This document shows positions 1 to 8,252 of a stretch of 64,000 bases of DNA, one piece after another. The stretch comes from Cecembia lonarensis LW9 (GTDB lineage: Bacteria > Bacteroidota > Bacteroidia > Cytophagales > Cyclobacteriaceae). The stretch is taken from positions 1 to 64,000 of the forward strand of contig NZ_AMGM01000017.1 in NCBI RefSeq assembly GCF_000298295.1, given 5' to 3'. The position numbers and the translations under genes are program-made. Under the pieces are notes generated by a model. The model was not told the origin of the DNA and did not search any database. It worked only from the letters and a program-made list of their open reading frames with translations. How positions within the stretch are numbered: position 1 is the first letter of the stretch; each line of letters starts with the position of its first letter.

Positions 1-360
1 GCTGAAAGCCTGATCACGGATTTTATCCAAGTCCTTGGTGTCTGTACCTTTCAACTCAATTACAGCCAATGCAGTACCGTCTTTCAGGATGGCACCATCT
101 GTCTTTTTGGAATCTTTGATGTTTTTGAGTTCCGTGGTCAGATTATAATCCGGCTCAGGATTGATGGTATAGCCCAAGATGTTGACAAAAAGCTCCCTGA
201 GAAATCCTTCCTGAAATTGTTCTTCTTTTGCAGCACGGATATTTTCACGGACCTGTGGATGATGGAAATACTTTTGATACGCTGAAAAAGCTTCCTTTAC
301 CAGCAATTGATCTTCTGCTCCAAGGTATTTCTTAAGTACTGAATTTTGAAAAAGGGCCAT
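1..360 (-). CDS. Type IIG restriction-modification protein, N-terminal nuclease part (partial)
   Basis: An open frame runs from an ATG at 360 leftwards off the window edge, giving the first 120 residues. The start MALFQNSVLKKYL, the block around residues 33-70 and the nuclease-like core (D88, then E102-x-K104 in a strand ending IELKG) resemble the N-terminal PD-(D/E)xK endonuclease domain of large single-chain type IIG enzymes (Eco57I-like), in which cleavage, methylation and target recognition lie in one protein. The methylase motifs would be outside the window, so the assignment rests on the N-terminus only. A stand-alone nuclease is the main alternative. No partner gene is visible on this side. 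Confidence 0.65.
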   Translation of the reverse strand, partial: MALFQNSVLKKYLGAEDQLLVKEAFSAYQKYFHHPQVRENIRAAKEEQFQEGFLRELFVNILGYTINPEPDYNLTTELKNIKDSKKTDGAILKDGTALAVIELKGTDTKDLDKIRDQAFS

Positions 361-520
361 AAGCAACTATTTGCCTAAAAATATAAAATTAAAATGATTC
401 AGACGTTCATTGGGACGATCAAGACACAAAATGTCTTAAAATTTAATAAAAACATTAATGTTCTTTGATTTTGCCAATTCCTTGTTTGAATTCCGTAAGA
501 AAACCAGTTTAATATTCTGT

Positions 521-540
521 AATTTTGGTTTACCAAAATT
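521..540. promoter_or_regulatory. Perfect inverted repeat upstream of the NTF2-like gene, overlapping a possible -7 box
   Basis: Arms AATTTTGGT (521-529) and ACCAAAATT (532-540) are perfect complements separated by TT. The left arm overlaps TAATTTTG (520-527), which fits the Bacteroidota -7 consensus TAnnTTTG. No well-spaced -33 element was found. The geometry suggests a repressor operator over a promoter about 40 bases before the ATG at 579. It could equally be a small transcript hairpin. Confidence 0.35.
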
Positions 541-578
541 AACTTTAATTCCAAAGAGCTTAACAAACTGAAAAACAC

Positions 579-1040
579 ATGAAATCTTTCCTGCTGACCA
601 TTCTTTTCTACCTTTACTTGTCCTTTCCAAATCATGCCCAAACCCATCCCAATAGCGATACTGAAAAAGAAGTCATTCAACTCTCCATGGACAAATGGCA
701 GTGGATGGCAGACAAAGACGTTTCGAAACTTGCTCCTTTGTTCCACCCGCAGGCAAAGTTTGTCCATATGAGCGGAACATGGACCACAGCCCGTGAACTG
801 GAAATCATCGAAACAGGCAGCATATGGTACAAAAAAGCCACCGTGCATGACACAGCAGTAGAGCTTGTGGGAAATACTGCCATTGTCTGGAACCGGATCA
901 CCCTCGAATCGGTAGTCCGGGGAAATGATGCCAAAGTAGAATTTACAGTAACTGAGGTTTATCAAAAAGAGGGTTCTGACTGGAAAATGATGGCCATGAC
1001 CTTTAGTAGTGTAAGAGACACGCATCAAATAGAAAAGTAA
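579..1040 (+). CDS. Secreted NTF2-like (SnoaL/DUF4440-type) protein
   Basis: The product has 153 residues. Residues 1-20 form a signal peptide (basic start, hydrophobic core, cleavage near NHAQ), so it is predicted to be periplasmic. The rest matches the NTF2-like cone fold: an N-terminal helical stretch with a Trp-Gln-Trp-Met segment, then FHPQAKFVHMSGTW, and strands ending TEVYQKEGSDWKMMAMTFSS. Members of this fold bind small ligands or act as isomerases or hydrolases, and the sequence alone does not give the substrate. The gene stands alone 118 bases before the molybdenum-enzyme genes on the same strand, so a link to them is possible but unproven. Confidence 0.75.
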   Translation: MKSFLLTILFYLYLSFPNHAQTHPNSDTEKEVIQLSMDKWQWMADKDVSKLAPLFHPQAKFVHMSGTWTTARELEIIETGSIWYKKATVHDTAVELVGNTAIVWNRITLESVVRGNDAKVEFTVTEVYQKEGSDWKMMAMTFSSVRDTHQIEK

Positions 1041-1158
1041 TGAAATCTAACAGGTTTCTCTTTCGTCGAAAACAAATTCCTAAAAACCTTCAATCAATTT
1101 GCCTTGACATTAGGGCTATATACTGGTAAATTGAGAAGATAATCCATCAACTCATAAA

Positions 1159-3399
1159 ATGACCTTATCCAAAACTTCCCTTAACCGCCGCTCCTTTCTT
1201 AAAGTATCTGCCCTTGCCGGTGGAGGATTGTTTTTGAGTGTGGGTTGGCTGGCAGGCTGTAAACCCGGATCCAAAGAAGCGGCACTTGGAATGCCGGAGG
1301 AATGGTTCAGGATCAATGGATTTATCAGAATCGGTGAAAACGGTCTCATTACCATCATGTCTCCCAATCCGGAAGGTGGGCAAAACGTCAAAACTGGCAT
1401 GCCCATGATCGTGGCGGAGGAATTGGACGCAGACTGGTCTAAAGTAGTTGTGGAACAGGCACCATTGGACACAGACAACTTTACCCGACAATTCATAGGC
1501 GGAAGTCAGGCCATCAGAATGGGTTGGAATGTGCTGAGACAAGCCGGTGCTACAGCCAGACAACTACTGGTCAATGCTGCAGCCCAAACCTGGGATGTCC
1601 CAGCCAATGAAATTACCACCGAATCAGGTTATGTCATCCACACAGCATCCAGGAAGAAAGCCCACTATGGAGAAATGGCTTCTCTGGCAGCAACACTTCC
1701 TTTGCCTGAAAATGTTCAATTGAAAGATAGAAAGGATTATAAGATAATAGGAACTGCACGCAAGAATGTAGATGCCAAAAAAATCGTTACAGGCAAACCG
1801 CTTTTTGGAGTGGATTACAAAAAAGAGGGTATGCTTTATGCCATGATCATCCACCCTCCTGCCCACGGATTAAGATTGAAATCATTTGATGCTTCTGAGG
1901 CCACAGGCATGCCGGGAATCAAAGATGTTTTCCAGGTCAAATCCCATCAGGATGATTACGAACGCACCTTTTTTGACACCACCAGTTTCACGGATACCGT
2001 TGCCATCGTCGGGAATTCGACATGGGAAGTAATGAATGCCAAAAAAGCAGTCAAGGTAGAATGGGAAGAATTTTCAACTTACGAGGAAAGCAGGGACTGG
2101 AATGGCAGAAAAGAAAAGAGAACGATCCCGGCAGGACTGGAAGACGAACAGGAACAGCTCCGAAAAATGGGTATTGCAGCTAAAAATGCACGGACCGTCA
2201 GAAAAGACGGTAACCCAGAAGATGCTTTTCGTTCAGCTGCAAAAGTAATCGAAAGGACCTACAATGGGCCATTCCTGGCACACAACTGCATGGAACCAAT
2301 GAATTTCTTTGCCCATGTCAATGGAGATAAAGTGGAATGCGCTGGGCCACTGCAGAAACCCGAACTGACCGAACAGGCCCTTTCCAGTAGATTAGGGATT
2401 CCCATAGAAAATATCCATATAGATATGACCCGTTTGGGCGGTGGTTATGGCCGTCGCTCCTATGCCCATTGGTTGATCGAGGCAGCGGTAATTTCCCAAA
2501 AAGTGAATGCTCCCATCAAACTGATATATTCTCGGGAAGATGACATGACCGGGGGAATCTACCGTCCCATGTACCAGGCTACCTATCGTGCCGCTTTGGA
2601 CAAGGACAATAACCTGATCGGTTTCCACGTGAATGCCGGTGGATTGGTAGAGCCTCCTTTGTACGCGGACCGCTTCCCTGCCGGATCTGTGGAAAATTAC
2701 CTGGCAGAGGAATGGACTGTAGCCTCCAACATAACTGTGGGCTCATTTAGGGCTCCCAGGTCCAACTTTATCGCTGCCGCGGAACAATCCTTTTTGGATG
2801 AAATTGCTGAGGCTATTGGAAAAGACCCCATTGATTTCCGCTTGGAATTATTGAAAAAAGCAAAAGAAAACCCGATCGGACAAAACAACGATTATGATCC
2901 TGTTCGATATGCGGGTGTCTTGGAACTGGTCAAAGAAAAATCCAACTGGGAACAAGTTCCCGCAGGAATATCCAGAGGTGTTTCCGCCTATTTCTGCCAC
3001 AACAGCTACGCAGCACAGGTAGTAGATCTCAAAATTGAAAACGGGCAGGTAAAAGTAGAAAAAGTGGTTCAGGCCGTGGATTGTGGCCTGATCATCAATC
3101 CTGATGCTGCCAGAAACCTCTGTGAGGGTTGCGTCGTGGACGGTATTGGAACTGCGATGTATGGAGAATTGAAGTTCAATCAGGGAGCACCTGACCGATC
3201 CAACTTTGACCGCTATCGCATGATCAGGATGAGTGAGGCACCAAAAGTAATTGAAACCTATTTCGTGGAAAGTCAGATAGAACCCACTGGTTTGGGTGAA
3301 CCCGGTTATCCTCCGGTTTTTGCTGCCTTGGCCAATGCACTTTACCAGGCGACAGGTAAGCGGCTGTACCAGCAACCTTTCGCTCCTCAGCTTTCTTAA
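1159..3399 (+). CDS. Xanthine dehydrogenase family molybdopterin-binding large subunit (IorB-like), copy 1
   Basis: The product has 746 residues and is the Mo-cofactor subunit of an aldehyde/isoquinoline oxidoreductase-type hydroxylase. A twin-arginine motif (R10-R11-S-F-L-K) is followed by a hydrophobic stretch and a lipobox-like LAGC ending at C34, suggesting folded export and possibly lipidation. The family's catalytic glutamate is present in GLGEP (E714), and Gly-rich cofactor loops such as RLGGGYGRR are visible. It lies directly before the 2Fe-2S subunit gene and is a clear paralogue of the large subunit at 4009-6273. No FAD subunit or XdhC-type maturation gene is in the window, as expected for the two-subunit IorAB type, which passes electrons to a cytochrome. 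The substrate is unknown. Confidence 0.85.
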   Translation: MTLSKTSLNRRSFLKVSALAGGGLFLSVGWLAGCKPGSKEAALGMPEEWFRINGFIRIGENGLITIMSPNPEGGQNVKTGMPMIVAEELDADWSKVVVEQAPLDTDNFTRQFIGGSQAIRMGWNVLRQAGATARQLLVNAAAQTWDVPANEITTESGYVIHTASRKKAHYGEMASLAATLPLPENVQLKDRKDYKIIGTARKNVDAKKIVTGKPLFGVDYKKEGMLYAMIIHPPAHGLRLKSFDASEATGMPGIKDVFQVKSHQDDYERTFFDTTSFTDTVAIVGNSTWEVMNAKKAVKVEWEEFSTYEESRDWNGRKEKRTIPAGLEDEQEQLRKMGIAAKNARTVRKDGNPEDAFRSAAKVIERTYNGPFLAHNCMEPMNFFAHVNGDKVECAGPLQKPELTEQALSSRLGIPIENIHIDMTRLGGGYGRRSYAHWLIEAAVISQKVNAPIKLIYSREDDMTGGIYRPMYQATYRAALDKDNNLIGFHVNAGGLVEPPLYADRFPAGSVENYLAEEWTVASNITVGSFRAPRSNFIAAAEQSFLDEIAEAIGKDPIDFRLELLKKAKENPIGQNNDYDPVRYAGVLELVKEKSNWEQVPAGISRGVSAYFCHNSYAAQVVDLKIENGQVKVEKVVQAVDCGLIINPDAARNLCEGCVVDGIGTAMYGELKFNQGAPDRSNFDRYRMIRMSEAPKVIETYFVESQIEPTGLGEPGYPPVFAALANALYQATGKRLYQQPFAPQLS

Positions 3400-3426
3400 A
3401 AAATCAGTTCAACTCATTTCAAAAAA

Positions 3427-3505
3427 AATATCCATAAATATCCCGGCCGTGGCGGATCCAATATCAAATAATATCCATAAATATCAACCAATATCAAGTT
3501 ATATC
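3427..3505. repeat. Helically phased ATATC repeats between the molybdenum-enzyme genes
   Basis: ATATC starts at 3461, 3471, 3481, 3491 and 3501, exactly 10 bases apart, and also at 3428 and 3438. The 16-mer AATATCCATAAATATC occurs twice (3427-3442 and 3470-3485). The array ends 31 bases before the ATG of the 2Fe-2S subunit. It is a short degenerate tandem repeat that could be bound by a protein or could bend DNA. The function is inferred only. Confidence 0.7.
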
Positions 3506-3535
3506 CCTAATTACGATCATTTAAAGCAAAAATAT

Positions 3536-3991
3536 ATGGCAACATTCAACCTCAACATCAACGGAAAAACCCAAATAGTGGATGTCGATCCCAACACCCC
3601 AATATTATGGGTATTGAGAGACCATCTTGACCTGGTGGGGACCAAATATGGATGCGGTATAGCCCAATGTGGCTCCTGCACGGTTATTATGGATGGAAAT
3701 GCGGTACGCTCCTGCTCTATACCTGTTTCAGCGGCTGAAGGCACTAAAATAACCACCATAGAGGGTCTTTCAGAAAAAGGAGATCATCCCGTTCAAAAGG
3801 CATGGATGGAGCATGATGTGCCACAATGTGGCTACTGCCAAGCAGGACAGATCATGAGCGCTGTAGCTTTGTTGGACAACAATCCCAATCCTAGTGATAC
3901 GGATATAGACAATGCCATGAATGGCAACATCTGCCGTTGCGGTACTTATGTAAGAATTAAAAAGGCCATCAAGACAGCTGCCAATTCCTAA
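3536..3991 (+). CDS. (2Fe-2S)-binding small subunit of the molybdenum hydroxylase (IorA-like)
   Basis: The product has 151 residues with the two cluster sites of the xanthine dehydrogenase small subunit. The plant-type ferredoxin cluster uses C40, C45, C48 and C60. The second helical-domain cluster uses C98, C101, C133 and C135 (CGYC and CRC). The ATG at 3536 is chosen because the family begins with a short strand like [11 protein letters not shown] longer in-frame opening from 3296 would overlap the upstream gene and translate the ATATC repeat. It has no signal peptide, so it would have to be co-exported with a Tat-carrying large subunit. It is the only small subunit here, between two large-subunit paralogues, and probably serves one or both. 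Confidence 0.9.
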   Translation: MATFNLNINGKTQIVDVDPNTPILWVLRDHLDLVGTKYGCGIAQCGSCTVIMDGNAVRSCSIPVSAAEGTKITTIEGLSEKGDHPVQKAWMEHDVPQCGYCQAGQIMSAVALLDNNPNPSDTDIDNAMNGNICRCGTYVRIKKAIKTAANS

Positions 3992-4008
3992 CCCTAAAGC
4001 ATACAACC

Positions 4009-6273
4009 ATGAGCATTGTAAAAACAAAACTCGATAGAAGATCCTTTTTGAAGGCATCGGCTCTGGCAGGAGGCGGTATGATGCTGAGCTTTAGCTGGCT
4101 GGCGGGTTGTAAACCCAGTCCTAAGGAAGTGGCTTTAGGATTACCGGATGAATGGTTTGAAATGAACGCCTTTATCAAAATAGGTGAAAATGGTGCTGTT
4201 ACACTATTCAATCCAAACCCGGAATTTGGACAGAATGTCAAAACTTCCATGCCGATGATCCTTGCAGAAGAGCTGGATGTGGACTGGAAAAATGTATGGG
4301 TAGAGCAGGCAGATTTTTATCCGGAAAGATATGGAAGACAGTTTACCGGAGGTAGTCAGTCCATCAGACAGGGATGGCAACCACTAAGAACGGCAGGGGC
4401 TACGGCCAGGGCCATGTTGGTCGCTGCAGCAGCACAAAGCTGGAATGTTCCTGCAAATGAAATCACCACAGAATCAGGAGTTTTAATCCATCAAGCCTCC
4501 GGCAAAAAAGCTGGTTATGGGGAGATGGCCTCCTTGGCAGCTACTTTACCTGTTCCGGAAGAAGTAGAATTGAAAGACAAAAAGGACTTCAAAATAATTG
4601 GAACATCAAAAAAGAACGTAGAAGTCAATAAAATCCTTACCGGGAAACCGCTTTTCACCATAGATTATAAAAAAGAAGGCATGTTGGTGGCCATGATCGA
4701 ACATGCACCTGCCTTCGGAATGCGCTTGAAATCCTTTGATGCGGCTGAGGCCAAATCCATGCCCGGTATCAAGGATGTATTCAGCTTCAAGGTGCACCAA
4801 GATGATTATGAGCACAACTTCTTTGATACCACTACCCATTATGAAATGATTGCCGTCGTCGGCAATACCACATGGGAAGTGATGCAGGCCAAAAAGAAGC
4901 TCAAAGCCGAATGGGAAGTAGCACCGGAAAGGTCTATAATGCAATCAGGTTTTGGCGGAAATGCCAGCAAGGTAAAAATCCCGGCAGGTTTGGAGAGTTC
5001 AGAGGGACACCGTGCCAGGATGGAAGAATTCTCCAAAAAACCCGGAAACATCCTGCGCAGAGATGGGGATCCTGAAGCTGCATTTAAAAAAGCCGCCAAG
5101 ATCCTGGAAAGAACCTATAACGCGCCATACTTAGCCCATAATTGCATGGAGCCGGTCACCTGCTATGCTCATGTGACTGCAGATCAGGCAGAACTTTACG
5201 GACCAATACAGGCACCGGAAGTGATCAGCAATACCTTATCGGCAAGATTAGGGCTACCTAAAGAGAAAATTCAAATCAACCTGGCCAGAATGGGTGGCGG
5301 ATTTGGTCAGAGGGCTTATGGCCACCATTTGGTGGAAGCAGCCGTTATCTCTAAACAAGTTGGCGCTCCTATTAAGATGGTGTACTCTCGGGAAGACGAC
5401 ATGACTTATGGTATCTATCGTCCTACCTATACCGCCACTTACAGGGCAGCTTTGGATGAAAACAACAAGCTTTTGGCGCTTCATGTCAAAGCAGGAGGCA
5501 TTCCTGAGACTCCGATTGCACCAAACAGATTCCCCGCAGGTGCATTGGATAACTACCTTGCTGAAGGTTGGGCCATAGAATCCAATATCACCATTGGGGC
5601 TTTCAGGGCTCCAAGATCCAACTTTATTGCCAGTGCTGAACAATCCTTCCTGGATGAATTGGCCGAAGAAATGGACAAGGATCCAATAGACTTCCGCTTG
5701 GAACTCCTGGAAAGGGCTAAAACCAATCCTGTAGGCAGCAACAATGACTACGATGCGGAGCGGTATGCAGGAGTATTGAAATTGGTAAAAGAAAAATCCA
5801 ACTGGGGTCAAAGCGAACCTGGTATCCACCGGGGTGTATCTGCTTATTTCTGTCACAATTCTTATGTGGCTGAAGTTTTGGACCTTCGATTGGAAGGAAA
5901 TAAACCGGTAGTGGAAAATGTTGTCGCAGCAGTAGACTGTGGTATTGTCATCAACCCTGATGCTGCTGCCAATATGGGTGAAGGTGCCATTGTGGATGGA
6001 ATCGGCAATGCCTTCTTTGGGGAATTACCATTCAAAGATGGAGTGCCTCAAAAAAACAACTTCCATCAATACCGCATGATCCGTATGGCGGAGGCGCCTA
6101 AAAAAGTAGAGGTCCATTTTGTGAAAAATGACATTGACCCCACCGGATTGGGAGAACCCCTCTTCCCTCCTATTTTTGCGGCAGTTTCCAATGCCCTGTA
6201 CCAGGCCACGGGAAGAAGGCTGTACAATCAGCCTTTTATGAAGGAACTGGAGTCAGAGATCACGAGGATGTAG
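4009..6273 (+). CDS. Xanthine dehydrogenase family molybdopterin-binding large subunit (IorB-like), copy 2
   Basis: The product has 754 residues and is collinear with the copy at 1159-3399. It has the twin-arginine motif at R10-R11, the lipobox-like LAGC at C34, a cofactor loop MGGGFGQR and the active-site glutamate in GLGEP (E716), so both copies look catalytically intact. It starts 17 bases after the 2Fe-2S subunit gene and is followed immediately by a strong hairpin terminator, making it the end of the operon. The paralogues differ most around residues 310-335, where this copy has a Gly/Ser-rich FGGNAS insert. They may accept different substrates while sharing one electron-transfer subunit. 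Confidence 0.85.
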   Translation: MSIVKTKLDRRSFLKASALAGGGMMLSFSWLAGCKPSPKEVALGLPDEWFEMNAFIKIGENGAVTLFNPNPEFGQNVKTSMPMILAEELDVDWKNVWVEQADFYPERYGRQFTGGSQSIRQGWQPLRTAGATARAMLVAAAAQSWNVPANEITTESGVLIHQASGKKAGYGEMASLAATLPVPEEVELKDKKDFKIIGTSKKNVEVNKILTGKPLFTIDYKKEGMLVAMIEHAPAFGMRLKSFDAAEAKSMPGIKDVFSFKVHQDDYEHNFFDTTTHYEMIAVVGNTTWEVMQAKKKLKAEWEVAPERSIMQSGFGGNASKVKIPAGLESSEGHRARMEEFSKKPGNILRRDGDPEAAFKKAAKILERTYNAPYLAHNCMEPVTCYAHVTADQAELYGPIQAPEVISNTLSARLGLPKEKIQINLARMGGGFGQRAYGHHLVEAAVISKQVGAPIKMVYSREDDMTYGIYRPTYTATYRAALDENNKLLALHVKAGGIPETPIAPNRFPAGALDNYLAEGWAIESNITIGAFRAPRSNFIASAEQSFLDELAEEMDKDPIDFRLELLERAKTNPVGSNNDYDAERYAGVLKLVKEKSNWGQSEPGIHRGVSAYFCHNSYVAEVLDLRLEGNKPVVENVVAAVDCGIVINPDAAANMGEGAIVDGIGNAFFGELPFKDGVPQKNNFHQYRMIRMAEAPKKVEVHFVKNDIDPTGLGEPLFPPIFAAVSNALYQATGRRLYNQPFMKELESEITRM

Positions 6274-6312
6274 AAACCTTTGAGTACGCCGCGGCGCACT
6301 CGAAGGTTTTTT
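6274..6312 (+). terminator. Intrinsic terminator of the molybdenum hydroxylase operon
   Basis: A 12-bp stem (AAACCTTTGAGT at 6274-6285 with ACTCGAAGGTTT at 6298-6309, one T-G pair) encloses a GC-rich 12-base loop and runs into six T residues. It begins one base after the stop codon of the second large-subunit gene. Confidence 0.8.
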
Positions 6313-6354
6313 ATTAAGGAAAAGCTGATCAATTGAATATTAGAAAAGATTAAA

Positions 6355-6511
6355 GACCTTCGAGGTTTTTGGAAACCTCAAGGGTAAGTAACTATTAACC
6401 TTTGAGGTCTTTTTTTGACCTCGAAGGTTTTTCAATATCACGATTCAGGCATAAAAAAAGATGCGGAAAACGCAAAGGAATTTAACCCAGTACCACACTT
6501 TTCCTCTGCGT
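6355..6511. repeat. Cluster of extragenic palindromes (REP-like)
   Basis: Three inverted repeats follow one another: an imperfect one at 6355-6385 (GACCTTCGAGGTTT / AAACCTCAAGGGT), a 13-bp one at 6397-6429 (AACCTTTGAGGTC / GACCTCGAAGGTT, T7 loop), and ACGCAAAGGAA (6470-6480) with TTCCTCTGCGT (6501-6511), one mismatch. The first two share the CCTTYGAG/CTCGAAGG core with the terminator at 6274-6312, so the family is repeated locally. No gene fits here. Confidence 0.65.
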
Positions 6512-6552
6512 CATTTTTAGAAAACCCTTTTCTTGACACTTTAAAAAATAAT

Positions 6553-6630
6553 ATGTTTTTTATATAAAACATTTTGATATATTGTTTTACAGAAAAAACA
6601 TTTTATATTTTTGTTTTGTTCATAAAACAA
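6553..6630 (+). promoter_or_regulatory. Three tandem 20-bp palindromes at 29-bp spacing over the ATPase promoter
   Basis: ATGTTTT-N6-AAAACAT (6553-6572), TTGTTTT-N6-AAAACAT (6582-6601) and TTGTTTT-N6-AAAACAA (6611-6630) have centres exactly 29 bases apart. The last ends one base before the ATG at 6632. A promoter fits inside: TTG (6582-6584), 21 bases, then TATTTTTG (6606-6613, TAnnTTTG type). A protein bound to units 2 or 3 would block transcription, so this looks like an autoregulatory operator array. Confidence 0.6.
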
Positions 6631-6631
6631 C

Positions 6632-7816
6632 ATGGAGCGACTCATTCAATTTTCTGAGAAAAAAAAGAAAGAAATCAAACAAGATTTCCGACGCTATCTG
6701 TTTGATCAAATAGATTGGTCACAGCGGTTGATTTTGGTTTTGGGACATCGTGGAGTTGGAAAGACCACGCTTCTTATTCAGCAAATGCAGCAGGTTACAA
6801 GCCCTTCCATTTATCTGAGTTTGGATGATTTCTTTTTTGAAGAAAATAGATTGGTGCTTTTTGTGGAAGATTTAATTGAGAAAGGATATCAAACTTTCTT
6901 TTTGGATGAAGTGCATCGCTACCAACATTGGTCAACCGACCTTAAAAACCTTTATGATAATTTTCCAGAGGTTCGGTTTGTCGTCTCAGGTTCTTCTATT
7001 TTGGCTTTAGAAAAGGGAAAAGCAGATCTCTCGAGAAGAGCCGCGGTTTACCATTTAGCTGGTCTGTCTTTTAGGGAGTTTTTAAAGCTGGAAAAGAAAG
7101 GTGAGTTTCACAAGCTCATGTTATATGAAATCTTGGAGAAGCATCAAGAACTGTGCGAACAGGTTACCGATCAGATTGAGGTTCTTTCTCTATTTAAGGA
7201 ATATCTGGAATTTGGCCACTATCCTTTTTATAGGGAAGGTAAGAGCAACTATAAATCCCGACTATTGGAAACAACACAGGTAGTTTTAGAAATGGATTTG
7301 AGCCCTTTGGAGGACTTGACGCATCAGACAATTCGCAACATGAAAAAGTTGATACTGATCATCAGCGAATCTGTTCCTTTTATTCCGAATATCAGCAAAT
7401 TGGCAGAGAGACTGGAAGTGTCAAGGAATACTGTCCTTAAGACATTGGATTTACTGGAACAAGCCCAGATATTGAACCTCCTTAGACAATCTACCAAAGG
7501 AGTGTCTTTTCTCCGGAAGCCTGAAAAAATCTACCTTCAAAATACCAACTTAGCATTTGCATTTTCTTCTCATTCAACTGATTCAGGAAACTTAAGGGAA
7601 ACATTTTTCTTCAACCAACTCCGGCAAATGCATGATGTAACATTCCCGAAATTTGGGGACTTTATGGTAGATGATACTTACTTTTTCGAAATCGGTGGAC
7701 CAAATAAAACTGCTCAACAGATTAAAGGTGTTCCGAATGCATTTGTGGTGGCTGACAAGATAAAATTTGGAAGTGGAAATAAGATACCCATATGGCTATT
7801 TGGCTTCCTATACTGA
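6632..7816 (+). CDS. AAA+ ATPase with DUF4143 C-terminus (AAA_14 family)
   Basis: The product has 394 residues. Walker A is GHRGVGKTT (38-46), Walker B FFLDEVHRY (89-97), followed by a sensor-like strand RFVVSGSS (115-122). Residues 253-282 read as a helix-turn-helix (SKLAERLEVSRNTVLKTLDLL), and the C-terminus, ending IPIWLFGFLY, is the usual end of the DUF4143 region, so the gene is full length. The biological role of this family is not established, and many members are scattered singly through bacterial genomes. The AT-rich setting, preceding extragenic repeats and lack of operon partners fit an accessory gene. The helix-turn-helix makes autoregulation through the palindrome array at 6553-6630 plausible. 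Confidence 0.8.
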   Translation: MERLIQFSEKKKKEIKQDFRRYLFDQIDWSQRLILVLGHRGVGKTTLLIQQMQQVTSPSIYLSLDDFFFEENRLVLFVEDLIEKGYQTFFLDEVHRYQHWSTDLKNLYDNFPEVRFVVSGSSILALEKGKADLSRRAAVYHLAGLSFREFLKLEKKGEFHKLMLYEILEKHQELCEQVTDQIEVLSLFKEYLEFGHYPFYREGKSNYKSRLLETTQVVLEMDLSPLEDLTHQTIRNMKKLILIISESVPFIPNISKLAERLEVSRNTVLKTLDLLEQAQILNLLRQSTKGVSFLRKPEKIYLQNTNLAFAFSSHSTDSGNLRETFFFNQLRQMHDVTFPKFGDFMVDDTYFFEIGGPNKTAQQIKGVPNAFVVADKIKFGSGNKIPIWLFGFLY

Positions 7817-8215
7817 CCAATTTGCAGATTACCTTCAAGGAGCCAATAAACTGTTTGATTTTTGCAAGGAATTGTGTTTTTCCCATTATCATTTTTGAGC
7901 CCTTTGGTATAATTTTACCTTAAATGGTGATAGAATTTCACTCGGGTTCAGAACCTTTTGATCCTATTTTCGATTATATAAAAGTGTTTGTCCAATTCAG
8001 CCTTTTTATGAACTGAATTTCTCATCGTGAACATTGGCACTTTGATGATCAGGCCCTTATACAAACAATAACCCAAACTTAAACAGTAAATTCGAATGCT
8101 TCAGGTTTAAATTAAATAGGACTTCCTGTTTGATTATAACAACCTTGAGGCCAATAAAAATATTTAAAATTTCAAAGTTCGGTTTAGGCCGAAAATTGAT
8201 TGGGTAATAATTATT
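7817..8215. other. Non-coding AT-rich spacer between ATPase and egtD
   Basis: About 400 bases after the ATPase stop show no supported reading frame, RNA gene or long repeat on either strand. I see only AT-rich sequence. Confidence 0.6.
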
Positions 8216-8250
8216 AAAAAGCGATGGCTCCATGGGCCATCGTTTTTTTT
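8216..8250. terminator. Bidirectional intrinsic terminator, end of the egt operon
   Basis: CGATGGC (8222-8228) and GCCATCG (8236-8242) form a perfect stem with a 7-base loop, flanked by A5 on the left and T8 on the right, so it can work in both directions. It lies 2 bases beyond the egtD stop on the minus strand. Confidence 0.8.
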
Positions 8251-8252
8251 AT

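Noticed and set aside
399-1028. A 209-residue minus-strand frame opposite the NTF2-like gene
   Set aside because: It is the antisense shadow of the secreted NTF2-like protein, which has a signal peptide and a fold match.
3296-3991. A 231-residue start for the 2Fe-2S subunit
   Set aside because: It would overlap the upstream large-subunit gene and translate the ATATC repeat. The family begins at the ATG at 3536.
6553-6639. Short CRISPR-like array with a 29-base period
   Set aside because: The repeated part is a palindrome and the sequence between units is itself partly conserved and only 9 bases long. There are no unique spacers and no cas gene.
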